This document shows positions 1 to 13,300 of a stretch of 20,000 bases of DNA, piece after piece. Position 1 is the stretch's first letter. The number at the start of each line of letters is the position of its first letter. The notes under the pieces were generated by a model. That model searched no databases. It had not been told where the DNA came from and saw only the letters and a program-made list of their open reading frames with translations. Origin of the DNA: Symbiodinium natans (Eukaryota > Sar > Dinophyceae > Suessiales > Symbiodiniaceae); the NCBI GenBank assembly GCA_905221605.1, contig CAJNDS010002256.1, forward strand, positions 52,071-72,070, read 5' to 3'. The translations under genes were made by a program, and so were the position numbers.

Positions 1-31
1 CGTCATCCAAAGAATCTGCGATCACGACATC
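1..31 (-). CDS. SMC1: SMC1 exon II, partial: hinge, VVIADSLDD
   Basis: Reads [10 protein letters not shown] up to the window edge, matching the SMC1 hinge strand N.LVCD...DA. The acceptor is GCAG|GAT. The exon continues beyond base 1. Confidence 0.85.
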
Positions 32-3000
32 CTGCACAAGACGGCAAAGTGGCACAGGGCTTGGCTGGCCTGTCACATCGAATCACAGCTTCTTTACCAT
101 CCCTGGCTCCTTCCTCTCCATGGAATGGGTTGGCTTACACTGGCTAGGTATCTCTGCAACCCAACCATGCTACGTTGCGAGGTCCGCCCCCGGACTTTGG
201 GCTCCAACATGCCACGAATTGAAAAGGAGACCCGCTCTTCTGCGACCCGTCCACATCCCTCCACATCCCTCCACATCCCTCCAACCCAAGCGGCACCGAG
301 AGGAGGCAGTGGAAGGCGCGGCTCAGCGAGGACTCAAAGGAAATGCAGTTCAGGGCCTCGGCCAAGGTGTCGTGAAGGGCTACTCAACGCTGGCTTGTGT
401 AGGGCTTGGGCCGGGTTGTTCGTCCATGCTTGTCCACCCCGCTTGAAAGTCGTCCCTTTTGCTAGCTAAAAACATGCAGGACAGGTTCTCGACCCCGAGT
501 CTGCGACAGAAACTCAAGAGCCTGACTTTGACGAGCTCTTGAGCAATTGCTGAAGACACACCCCAAAGCGATTCTATCAGAATGCCATGTATGACCCGTT
601 CAGCATTTAGGCATCCATCCTTGTGGCCTGCATTGGCCTGCAACCTCCCCATCAAACACGCCAACCTCAAGATGCCAAAAGCTGGCCCCGGCCGGTCGGA
701 GCTTCAGTCTGCCCTGCAACGCCTGGCAGCGCGGGAACTCCGTGGATCGGCCGTTTCTCCCCTTGGCTATGCCTTTCGAGATGTCCACATCTTCTCCCGG
801 ACGCCTTGCCAAGATATTTCACAGGCCCACGCCAGCGCCTCATGGAGCCGTCGCTCCATGGCTATGCTCCGCAGGTTGTCCAAAGGCAGGAAGGTCAGCG
901 GTGCCATCATGCGATCCTGGCCATCCACAGTTGCACGAGATCATGATTACACAAACTATAGCTAAGCCCAGCAGGTACAAAGACAATAGCAGTACAGAGA
1001 TCGCTGCTCTGGCCTCCTCCGCCTCCTCAAGCCTCCTACGCCTCCTATGCCTCTGCCGCCAGACTCCAGGAACTGTCGCTCCTAAATCCTCGCGACTTGA
1101 TTCCCCAGAAAGGTCGAGGAGTGTAGCGGACGCAACGTGCAAATTTGGGCCTCCTGAACTCGACATGACCAACAGAACACGCAGTACGGGGCTTGTCCCT
1201 TGGGCCTTGAGGTGTTGCACGCAAGAGCGTGCCCCATCTATCGACTGGGTGATGACGGCGTCCAGGTGACCGTTGAGCCTAGGACTTTGGGCTGCCCTCG
1301 GGGGGAGGCTCGCTGGTTTAGGATCCGTGGGCCGTGTGGCTTTGGAGATTTGTGTTGAAGGGGTGCAGGAGTGTAGCAGCATGGCTCTGCGGTGGCCCTA
1401 AATACCTGAGCGGTGCAACAACATGACGGTCGGAAATACATGCTCTGGGCACCGGGCGCTACATTGACCGCCACACGGAAGCGCTTCTGCACCGGATTGC
1501 ACAAGTTCACCACCTAAGCATTGGGGCCATGGGTTCTTGGATTGGCAGCCAGGTCGGAGGGCTTAATGACATTTCAACCTTCGCGCCTGCTTGGGTTGAC
1601 CTATGTCATTGGGGTTTTTTGCCGTGAGTATCTTGACGCATAACCTCTGTCCCTAGGAGCTAATCTCTTGATTTACGAAGGCAACGGCTAGGAGAGGAGA
1701 ATGAGAGCGAAAAAAAAGTCCCTTTTAATGAGTCCTTTATGGTGAGTCCTTTATGGGGCTTTTTCCCCGCGTTCGTACGCGCACTTCATTCTCTAGTACG
1801 TTGTCCTTCTTATCTTGTTTCATTGCGGAAGTTGCAGACATCAAGAAATTTGAGGGTTTGAAGGGGGCGTTGCGGGATATACAGTTCCGGTGAATAAGGA
1901 CCACAGGTATGCGTCCCGGTCGCGCAACCTTAAAAGCTTATCGCCAAAAAATCCAAAGGTCAAAATCCAATAGTGCCATACCAATAGATAACAGACTAGA
2001 AAGACAAATAACCATAAGGTTTCAAGAAAACGCCAATAAAGAAATGTAGATTCATGGAAACGTGTGCAAAAAGGGTCTCATAAACTACAAAATATTCTAG
2101 CCCTTTTCCACTATGAACTCACTTCTTCTCATTCAAGGGCGAGTTTACAAGTGAGCCACTTATATCATTTCTTTCGGATATACGCCGTCATCGTGTGGTC
2201 GCTTGTTGGCTCACTAGTAGTATTATTGTTCACTCCAAACACCCTGTGAAAATGATTCAATTGGGGCACTCATTCACGTCTTCATTCGTGCGTGTCTTCT
2301 GTGCGCTAACAAATGCCAAAAAAAACAAACGCACGAAAACGCTATAATGATAACAAAATTCATGATGATGATAATAATAAAAATCATCATCATACTTATA
2401 ATAATAGCAAAATAGATTAGCAATAATAATTACAACAGTACTCACAACGACAATAACAACAGTAACAATATCAATAACAATAACAATAACACTAACACTA
2501 ACAATAACAATAACAATAACAATACCAATTGCAATAGTAATAACAATAACAATAACAGTAACAATAACAATAATAACAATAAGCCTTGAATAAAGTTCAC
2601 GCCATCATCTTGGGCCCGCGGCCCGGCCGAAGACCCCAGGCACCGCGTGCGACAGCTCCGTGCACACGCGCGTCAACCTGTTCAAACGGCTCTGCAGTGA
2701 GATTTGGAAATTCGGGCTTCAGAGTCCACTTGGGCAGGCGGACGTCAAGTTGGAAGGGCTAACACCTCATGCTGCGCCATGCTGCACCTCTGGCCTCTAA
2801 GGTTCCACAGGAGGTTGGAGGTTGGAGGGAGGTTGGAGGTTGGAGGTTGGAGGTTGGAGGTTGGAGGTTGGAGGTTGGAGGTTGGAGGTTGGAGGTTGGA
2901 GGTTGGAGGTTGGAGGTTGGAGGTTGGAGGTTGGAGGTTGGAGGTTGGAGGTTGGAGGTTGGAGGTTGGAGAAAAACTCCTCGCGAGCATCAAGTTTGCA

Positions 3001-4301
3001 GTCACCTGTCCCACGCAAAGACCAAGCCATGGGTTTCGAAGCTGCGCACCTCCTCTCCATCTCGATCTGGCGCTCCGTTGCAGTGATGTCTTGAATCTCC
3101 TGAAGAGGGCTTTTTCGGGTTTTGAGGCTTTGGCTTGATGAGGACAGGAAGACGTCCTCCGGAGGTCAACGCTTTTCACGCGAGAGTGTGGGGTGTGAAA
3201 GGGTTTGGGGTGTGTGGGTGTGTGAGTTTAACATCCTCCAAGATCTGCTGCCGCTCTTCATCCAGCTGGCGCCTGCTCTCACCTGCTCATGACGCCGAAC
3301 TGATTAGCTGCTTAGCTCGAGACTCGAGGAGCCTGGAGGCAGGATTGGCCATGACGACACTTTAGACCCCTGAGGCTTGAGGTCCCCTAAAAGCCTACAT
3401 CCCAAGCCCAGAGGTTCAAAAGCCCCAGTTCCTGACAGCCTTTTGCACTGCACAGTTCATGACAAGATGTGACGTACATTGTACAATTCAGAAAGTCAGA
3501 GGCCGCCACGGAGAGCCTGGCATTTTCTGGCGAGCTCCTCGGATAGGAGGCTTCGGGGGAGCATTGGAAGCCCTGAACCCTGAGGACCACGACAACCCTG
3601 CCTGCACTTCTCCCTTCTTCTGAGCCGCTTCGGCGGCCACATTTTCGTGCCTCGGTCCAGTGCTTTGTCAACCGAATGGCCGCCGATGCATCGGCACAAA
3701 ACTTCCAATCAACACCCCCAGTTGGCACCACTCTCACCTGCACAGTACGATGAATACCATGAAAGCCTTACCAAGCGTCTGTCCTACATTGAACATCCAC
3801 ACAAGGGTGCCCGGGCGCGGCCCGCGCGGACTGAGCGGTGGCCGTCAGATCCTCCACCTCTGGGATTGCGAGGGTCTTGAAGGGTTTAAGGTGGGTTGGA
3901 TGGCTTGGGTGTCGGAAACTGGTGGGCTGTCGGTGATGTCACGACACGTAAGTCTGAATGTAAGTGTAGCTATCGAGGTGTTGCTCCTCTGCTCTGACTT
4001 CGCATAGCTAAGCCTGGTCTACAAAAGCATCTCCAAGCTTGCTGGCCCCGACAATCAGAAATTGTGATCCGGAGGCCTTCTGCTGCAAGTGCTCGGCGCG
4101 CATGGCGGCCTGAAACACGCAGAACTGGCACATGACATCTCACATGACTGAGGTTGAGCTCTGCACAGGCCCTGGATGATTACTCTCATGGAGAAACAAG
4201 CCACTTCGACCCTCGCCAGCCGCTGCTGTGGCTGATTCTGATATTTGCCGTGGACAGCTTCTGGAGCAGTCGTCAACGTCATCGTCACCATCCCTGATCC
4301 C

Positions 4302-4341
<40 letters not shown>

Positions 4342-7300
4342 GTCGACGTCATCGTCATCATCATCATCATCAACATCATCATCATCATCATCAACATCAT
4401 CATCATCACCACCATCATCATCATCATGTCGTCATCATCATCATCATCATCATGTCGTCATCGTCAACATCCATCATTTGTGTTCCACATCGCCGTCATC
4501 GTCCTTGTCATCGTCATCGTCGTCATCATCAAGGGCATCATAACTCATGTATGTACTTACGTGATGAAGGATGGCGCGAGACCGACCCCGCCTGACTGTT
4601 GACACTTTCCACACGACGTACGCGCCGACATCTCTGCCACTCTTGAGATTCAAGTGTCCAATCGAAGTCAGTTTCGAGGATGGCGCCACACCAAATCTAC
4701 CAAGAGGGCTGTCCAGCTGTTGCCAGATACGAGGCGCGCAAATGACCACAGTTTTTACAGCGGCGACGAATGACATGGCCGTCCCACAGAAGGTTGCCAT
4801 TGTTGAGCCCAACGTAGCTTGCAACAAAAATGTTGAAAACATTTATTGCTTTGCCAACTATGCCACGCCATTCTCGCCTTCGGTGCTAAACTTATTTCGT
4901 GTAAGATGAACCACAGAAAACCCCAAAAGCATCAATCATCAGCAACACAGCCTGCAGCTAAAATCCCTTCGCAGCATTTTTGGTAAGTAAACCTGTCCCG
5001 AATGGAAAAGCGATGGTGCCTGAAAGTGAGGAGGCTCCCAAACCTAGATGCCACGCAGCTACTTCGGGTTGGGGGGGTTTTTGGGCTGCTTCGGGCCTCC
5101 CGCCGGCTGCGCTCGGCCGTGGCCCGGCGCTTGGCCAAGGCACGAAGCTCGTGCTCCAGCTCCCGCGCCTTTGAAATTGGGGCCGGAGGCGGGGCTTCTT
5201 TGAGTTGACCTGGCTTCCACAGCGTCTAGCAGAAGGACTGACTCAAGATCGTCACACAGCCCAATCTCTCCGGCCTCCTGGCTGCTGGCGGAAGTGAGGC
5301 GCTCGGTGTCCTCCTGGACAAGAGGCAGAGCATCTGCTTAGGGCTCCAGGCCTTGAGAGAGCTTGCAGGCGTAGATAGGGCTAGTCTTACATCGCGGGAC
5401 AAAAACACCCTGTCAAATTGCTCTTTCTCTTGACAAGGAATATTTTTCTTGTGGTTGGCGCTACTAGTACAAGTATGATTCGGGGGCTGCTTTCCTGGCC
5501 AAATGCCTAGATCCTCAACTGCCTGGGCCTAGGGCCTAACTCCTCACGTGGCCATATGGCATCTGGCTCTTCAGAAGCAGATCGGATACCAAGCAGTACA
5601 TGCACATGCAAAAGCAAGGCTTCAGTCTAGCGACTTTTTCCAAGTTCGCATCCACATGCGCCCGGGTGGCATAGGCATATACTCCACAACGTGAAGCGCT
5701 CAAGGTTTTGACGCCACAGGCGCCTGCGCCTGCCGAAACTGCTCCCACTGCTCCGGGCTGAGGGGCATGGCTTTCCTCTGGAGCGGTTCCGTAGCTTCGG
5801 TCTGAGGCAAGATCGGGTCGGGCTTTAGAAAGCTTAGGACTCTGCGAGGTTTCGGGAAACATTTCTCGGTGGGGCTGGGCAGTGAGCTCGGCAATCTTCG
5901 TGTCACGTAGCCAAAAGGTCAGGTCTTGTAGGTCTTGAAGGTCTGCGTCAACCAAAACTCGAAGAGGCTTGAAGATGTACTCACCCACACCCGAAACAGC
6001 TCCCTTAACCTTTCACTCAAATCCGGGAAGTCTGAGCTGCAGCTTCGAGCCTAGACTACCCGCGAGGCGCCTTGCTTCCTGGCGTACGTTCTCCAGCTCC
6101 GCCTGATCATACATAACTTCTTGGGACGGCCCGAGGCCCTGAATCCAGCGCACTGCTACAAGTAGAATCCAGAGTAGCAGGTGTCAACTGTAGCCCACCT
6201 GTTGTCCGAGAAGCCCTGGGTCGAGCTGTCGCTTCGTTTTTCGGTAGATGGGACGAAGCAGTGGAAGGATTGCAAGAGCGGGCATACGAGTCGAAGGCTC
6301 AGAACAAGCGTAGGGGCATGGAAGAGATTTCTTCGTCGCACGCTATCCACAAAACAAACCTCCCCAACCAACCACCCACGCTACCCGTCTCCCACCAAAA
6401 CTCAAAACTTGCATAACACCTCTATTTCCGTAATATTCGAACAGCAAAACCTCTACTTAGGTCAAGACCTGAGATTTCTCCTCATCTTAACGGGAACTTT
6501 GTAGAGATGCTCTTCAAAGATCTTCATCTTGTCATATACAGCAAACAAGGTTTCTCTTGGATACTTTCGAAAAGTTGTTCGACTAAACTTGCGTGGAGGG
6601 GAAGGTTTGGGTTCTTCTTTGAAGGGGAGGCGGGGCGAACCAGGGCCCAAAGTTGAAAGATGTCGATACTCCAAACCTGGAACTCTCCCTCTATTTAGCC
6701 CAAAGCCGCTTTCTGCCTCGAGCGATGCGAGCTTCTCGTGCAGGGAAGATGCCTGGAAGTATCCCAGCCCTTCAAACCGCAGTGTCCAGCAAACAAGAGC
6801 CAACTCAATGAGCTCGGAGATCTTCCCGCGCACCAACTTTACAAGGACCGACACTTTCGAGAAGATGCAAACTTCGCAACACTCCCGAAACAGGTTCCAC
6901 GTCCCAGGCCCTGGGCCCGCGCCTGACCCTCCAAACGCACACGCCGCTGGTCGTCCAGCTCTGCTTGCGTTGACAGCTCCTCAAAGGTCTCTCTTTTTGG
7001 ATGCACTTATTCTTCAGGATCGAACGCGGCTAAAGACTCCCCTGAAGCTGAGTAAGCTTGAAACCAATGAACCACCCCCACTTTGCAGCCTCAAGCCTAT
7101 TGCGGCTGCTGCCGCACTTGTATGTCGTGCCGTCGGCATTCCCGCACCCCAGAACTATTCAACTTACAGTTGCAAAGCCCCAAGTGACCCAAATCCTGGG
7201 CCCCCCCCCCGCAGTTCTCTCAGAAGACACCTCACTTGGGAGACGAAACCTCCCGATTACTCAAAACCCACAAGCCAGCATCGACCTCGTACCACCGCTT

Positions 7301-10300
7301 GGCAGACTGAAGCTCTGCTCGCACCTGCACGGGAAAAATTGAGGTGTTCAAGGGCCAAGGCAGTCAGAGGGAGGGAGCAGGATCTCCGCCAACCCATCCC
7401 AGCACTCCCCCTCCTTCATGGGAGCTGCCAAATTCGTTTAGGGGTTGCAAGCCTGGACTCCCTGTTTAGGACCTCTCAGGACCTCTAGTATGCGGATGGG
7501 AAAACCCTCTCTTCGATTTCCTTTGATTTCTGGCCTACCCAAGCTTGACTTCACAAAAGGCCTACGAGCACAGGCAAGTGCACTGTCAGTGCAAGCCTTT
7601 GCTGCTACAAGGCGCACAAGAAACAAGGCCTCAGGCGTCCGCCAGCAAGCATACATGTCCCAGTTCACTTACGCTGAGGGCTTAAGGTTTCGTATTCACC
7701 CTCCGGCGTCTTGTCCCTCAACCCACGGTTGGCTTCCGAATCTGCAGCTCAACCATGTGGACTGAAAACTGCGAGGTGCACCACATGGACCGCCTGTGTG
7801 GACGCCCTGTGGCTTCGGCCAGTTCGGCTGCCGAGCCGGCGCGCGCAAGCGTTTACAATTCGCCCTGCTGGAAATTCCTGATCTGGATCGCACTTAACTT
7901 TACCCTCGAGCCTTCGTGAACGAATGCATAGTTAATGCCGCAAGTCCTCTTCGGTGCTCAGGAGCGAGGCCGAGGAGAAGCCGAGGTGACGCTAAACTAA
8001 AACCACTTGACCTTACCATTCCAAGTCTTAAATGATGAGCCAAATGATGCCAGTGAAGGTGAATACAAAAACAGAATGAACGTAATCAATCTGGTGAAAA
8101 AAAAAACGAGCGCCATGAACTTTTGTCAACAAAAACTAATGAATGGAATGAATAGAACGAACTTAACGAAATCAATATAAAGAATTCAAGTAACATAACA
8201 AACATAAGGAATCTCATGAATTGTGCAGAAGCAGCACCTCACTTAGACTTACTGTTGAGGGTCGTTGGCCACACGGCCAGGCCGCGGTTGAACGCTGGTG
8301 AATAGGAGAAGATCGAGGAGTCCAGCAATGGGACTCAGCAATGGGACTCACCATTCTGGTCCAGGTAGGTCTTCCCCTGATCGGGCACCCATGGTCGGCC
8401 AAGAGGCACAGCAACGTATATAAAAAATGGTAGAAGGAGTAATGAACAGTAATGAACAGAACGAATATAATGAACATGAACATAATTAACGTAAAGAATG
8501 TAATGAATGTCATGAATGTAATTAATGTATTGACTGCAACGAACAATGAATGCAATGAATGTCATGAATGCAATGAATGTAATGAATGCAATGGTTGGGC
8601 CGGCCTGGCTGTCGAGTCGGGGCGCACAAGCGATTACAACTACTTCAGAAGTCGCTTGAGATGCTTATCAAATCTGAGGCAACGCCTTGCAACAAAATCA
8701 GAGATTCGAATTCGGCATGACATGGCTTGCTCTACGCCTCCGTATGCTTATCAGTGGATGCACAGCAAAGGCCAAGATCCAAGAGTCCACTCCAACAGTC
8801 TTCAAGACCACTCCAAGAACTCTCCGGGGGCCCGCAAGCGACGACGGTTGGCACTTCACGATTGCCCCCCTTGAGCGGATGTGTGGAGGCCTTCTAGACA
8901 GCGTGACGGGAAGGAAAGCACGTCGTTGCCACGGGTTCGTGACAAAGTAGTGATTCAAGCCCAGAGAGGCAGAGGTGGATTTGGACCGTCGGACGACGCC
9001 AAAACCTTGGATTCTACTATGAACACAGCGCCATGAAATCCCGAGGGCACACCGATTTTGACCCCAAAAAAGCGCCGTGCCCAAGCCTAGGCGAAAAACG
9101 TGCAACCGGGCCAACGAGCAGTTTAGCAACATCAACCAGGCCACCTTGCTCCCAACATGAGAACCCCAGTGTGTCGCAAAGCATTTTGAAGAAAAGGGAA
9201 CCAAAAGATACCCATGACCGCAGAAGAAAACCGCACATGAAGAATAACGACAGACGTTGACAGGCAAAGAGGCAAACCTTCAAACCCCAAACCCTCGTAG
9301 CTTTGGGAAGCGGGCGTCGAATGAGATCAAACCTCAGAGGATGTTGCAGCAACGGCCCGGCAGGCCAAAGAAAAGCAATTTCCCCTGAACACGTATGCCC
9401 TAAACCATCCCTCAAAGCCCTAGAACCTCAAGGGAATGAACCCTGAACCCCTAAAAACCTACCTTGAACACTTCAAACCCTCAACCGCCCAAGAAAGGAT
9501 TTATGGCTCACATACTTAACTCAAAGGAATTAGGTAGTATAAGGTATGTGACCCCAATGTTGAACATCCCAAAAAGGGAAGAGCAGTCCAAGCTTGGGAG
9601 GCCTGAGTCTGTTCCGGCCCCAGCTGGTCCAGATCTCGTCGCGCAGTGGTTGCGAGCCTCTCCTTTGGAGAGAGATTTGGAAGGGAAGGTTTCGATGAGT
9701 TTGGACGAGTTTCTTTCGCCGTCTCAAGGACTTTCAAGTATGTGCTCAAGTAGATGTTTGCACATTTAGCTATTTGGGATGGATCAGGGTTCCAAAGAAA
9801 AAGACTGCCTCCAAGCCCCCATTCTCGACTCGAGCCCAACAAACAAGCAGGAGTGGGTGCCCTCTTTTTAAAATTTTTTATGGCCAGTACAAAGGGTATA
9901 TGTAAATATATATAGAAATACGCTAGCTCCCGTGCAATTGATCAACCGTCGTGTTTTCGTTCATTTTGCACTGTCAATCTTCGCGGTGAACCATCCCCTA
10001 GTGATGTATATGTGCGTCCGTCACTACAAGATTCCGGATGTTGCCCTTGCACATCGTAACACAACACTTTTGTGATTCAGCTCGGGGCCATTGACTAAGC
10101 AGATTCTTATAGGTTGAAGCCGAAGATGGTGGATCAACGTAGCAAGAAAAAACACAAATACATACATACATACATACATACATACATACATACATACATA
10201 CATACATACATACATACATACATACATACATACATACATACATACATACATACATACATACATACATACATACATACATACATACATACATACATACACA

Positions 10301-13300
10301 CATACCTTCCCATTAGCTGCAATTCACCCTGCGGGCCCCCAAACCAGCAGTTTACACGACAAGAGGACTGCGGTGCACAGGGAAAGAAATTCCAGGAATT
10401 CCGCCACTTATGGTGGGTGTCGGCTTCGGGTTCAGGATCTAGGGAATATCGGGGTCGTGTGGGCAGCCAGAAATGAAAGGAACGCTCGGTCGCCCGACCC
10501 CCTCACTCTTGCTGTAGCCCCTGAACGCCCAAAGAAGTCGAAAACCTTAGAAGTGCACTGAGAACGGGTCGGTATCCATGGTGGCCTGTGAAGCCTGGCG
10601 AGTTGCAAAGCCCACGTGAGCGCTAAGCTGTGACCAATGAGGTCTTTCGGCCCTCCAGACATCCAGGCCTTCACCAGTTCCGACTGCAAGAGTTCAAAGG
10701 CGCAGATCGACAAGCGGGCTTAGGCGCTCTCAGTGGAGAGACGATCCCTATTCTTTCATCAGCTCAGAGGGCCTATGTATGGAACATCCAAACACACTTG
10801 GCCGCCAAAACCGGCGCCGTCAGCGCAGCCGCGCGCCTCGAGGTGCTCTTGCTCTGCGTCGCCGAGTTTCTGCTGCGTGGCCTCCCGCTCTACCTCAGAA
10901 GGGCTTCACATGGCTTCACCATAGAAGTGATTCAGCATGGCCTTCACGGCGTGTCGGTCCCTGTTGCTCAAGCACGTCAAGGGCCATTCGGCGGCAAACT
11001 TCGAGTGTCAGACGGGGAAGTGAGGATCAAGGCTTCTGGGGCTTCACGACACTTTGGTACTTTGGGGTTTGGGGCTATTGTGGCTTCTTGCCGGGCTTTT
11101 GGATGCTTTTGGGGCTTTTGGGATGGTCTTGGGATGGTCTTGGGATGGTCTTGGGATGGTCTTGGTTCCCCACCGCAGCAGCCTCGGCATCCCTCCTTGC
11201 CTCCGCGATCCCGGCGGAGAGCTCCTCCGAGAGGCTTTGGGGGGACATTTTCAAGGGGAGGCCTGTTGGGCTGGAGACCTCTTAGAAGGACCTGTTCATG
11301 ACCTCTCTTCGTGTTCGTAATATTTCAGAAGGAGATTGAACCAGGCGTGCTTCAGGTCGGGATACGGCTCGACGATTCCGAGCTTAAGCATCGGCAGGTC
11401 GTGTGCGAGAACCTAAACAGCTACAGGTAGCAACCTCACACATCCCGCACTCCGATCCCTGAGTTCTCGACCTGGATCCCCGAATTGACACGCCCTTAGT
11501 TCTAAGCCCCATCGCTGATCATGCATACTAGACGCTGAACAGCCCGTGGTTGAAACTTGACGGACGCCACGATGACAGAAACGAACCCCCGGATCCGAAT
11601 GTGGCAACTGTCTCCACGATCGTGCCCGGCATGCAACATCTTCGAACACTCTGGCCTTGCCTTGTCACTCGTGCCGTATCGATCATGACTGCCCCGGGCA
11701 TGTTCTACTGCCAACAATCGCGAGAGTTTCACGAATAGTCGCAGCCAGTTCGCAGACACGAAACGACGCATAGGAAACGACCGGCAGCCAACTTTCACCT
11801 TCAAAACCCCCAGGAACTCTCCACAATCGGAAGCAAAGCGATGCCACCTACTGACCGTGGATCCGATATCACCGATGCACCGAACCCTCAACCTCCAATT
11901 CTTGGGACGGCCTTGCCTCCGCAACGGACTCAGCGGAAAAAAGGCGGAAGAGGAGGAATTCCGCCTGATGCGAACCGACAGGCTTTGAATGTGGATGGAG
12001 TTCACGGTTTTGTAGGGGGGCCTTGCTCTTGGTCATTTGCTGATGTAAGCGATGTCTTTGTAGTTGAATTTGACGTGTGGATGTTGCAGTTACTCAAATC
12101 GATTTTGCAACGCGTTGGCTGCGGGTACTGCTTCCTGCTTGTTGCTGCTGCCACCCCATTCTTTGGACCTGTGGGAGATGTCTTGCAATCAAGTTTGCTG
12201 CGAAGCACAGCTCCCCAGCGTAGCCCTTTTTGATGATGCTCCGGACACGACGGCGGAAAAATCTAAGTTGACCGCAGGCTTCCTGGGCAAACCAGGTCGC
12301 CTTTTTGCATTGGGCCTGGGCCTGGCCCCAGCCGCATGCGCAGTCTGAAAGTCTATGACTATGAATTCCAGAAATTCAGCACATGTGCGCAGCAGCCATT
12401 AAGGTTTGGGCCCAGGCAATCTGAAAGAGCTGACTGACAAGAATCAACGAGAATCAGGAGCTTATCTGTGCTGCCAGGGCTACAGCCGCCTCGATGATGC
12501 CGTATGAGCCAACCCACACTGCACCCACGTTTCACTCAGCGGGCCTTTAGGCCAATCATTTTTGACAACCACACTCAGACATATTCTCATTTTTTCGTCG
12601 TTCAATGGCATCCAAATAGGGTATCGAGAAGTTCTGCTTCCCGGAAATTTTCCAATTCGCAGCACGTCCATTTTCCAACTGAACTGTTAGGCGGCGATCT
12701 CGCCAAGCATCGTTGGTGAGAGCCTTGGCAGGCCCAGCTTGTGCACCGGACGCTGTCCCGAGCCCGCCCCACCCCCCCGCGGTTTCGCGAACGTTGGTAA
12801 GAACAATAAAGGGACTACCTGTCTGTATGAGAGACTGCAAGCTTATTCGTAATTTTTCGCTTACTATATTCAGTTGTCTTGCGAACATGTGCGTCTTCGC
12901 TTACTGTATGCGCCTTTGCCAATGAATGGCTGTGGCTCAGTACGGGATGCTGCTAAACACAGCAAGGTGTCCGGAAACCTTTAACTTGAATTGCAATAAA
13001 GCCTGTCACAAACCAACTGGCCCACTGACCTTTGGGCGCCTAAGCCCTTGCTCAATGTTTACACTTGAAGCCTTGAGGCCTAGGGCTTCGGGGCTTCAGG
13101 GGAGCTTCGAAGCAATGCAAATCCAAGCTCGACGGACGGGAGCCTGCAGGGCACGGCGGTCGGATTCCATCTCCTGGTACCTCCGCGGAATTAAGTCGAA
13201 ACTGGCATCGACAGGAAAAGATTGTTGAGATACTTGTATCAATCTCCCGCTGAGCCTGTATTCGAGACACTGTGCGCCCTTGAGCGTCCCACGTTTTCAG

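Larger units (their letters stand above)
1514..2622 (-). other. SMC1 intron, AT-rich
   Basis: A 1109-nt intron between the hinge exons DD and EE. Bases 1930-2600 are strikingly AT-rich and include the AATAAC array. I see no open frame with protein character. Confidence 0.8.
7325..9602 (-). other. Longest SMC1 intron, repeat-rich
   Basis: A 2278-nt gap between coil exons R and S. It holds the two AATGAA-type arrays, both copies of the GC-rich motif and the CCCTAAA-like tract. The flanking phases agree (0 and 0), so no exon is required here, but a small one could be missed. Confidence 0.6.

Noticed and set aside
1120-1170. Possible hinge exon reading [12 protein letters not shown]
   Set aside because: It resembles TFLPL only loosely. 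The exon at 821-916 carries the true LTFLPLDNL motif with exact spacing and phase.
2704-3179. Open frames with GWRLEVG or QPPTSNL protein repeats
   Set aside because: They are produced by the 7-nt GGAGGTT array, which is open in every frame, and they include coil exon CC only by accident.
4140-4602. Poly-His, poly-Met and poly-Ile open frames
   Set aside because: Translation of the CAT trinucleotide array in an intron.
6529-7488. Longest open frame in the window, 319 codons on the plus strand
   Set aside because: It lies antisense to SMC1 coil exons S, T, U and V and crosses their introns. It has no recognisable domain and ordinary non-repetitive Ser/Pro/Arg-rich chance composition.
8354-8378. 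Micro-exon-like stretch GKTYLDQN between AG and GTGAGT
   Set aside because: At 25 nt it would break the phase between exons R and S, which agree without it.
9998-10476. CMYV and HTYI repeat proteins
   Set aside because: Translation of the ATAC microsatellite.
12985-13015. Possible coil exon ALLQFKLK in the long intron between exons N and O
   Set aside because: Too short, and out of register with the SMC1 LF.LY position, which is supplied by exon O.
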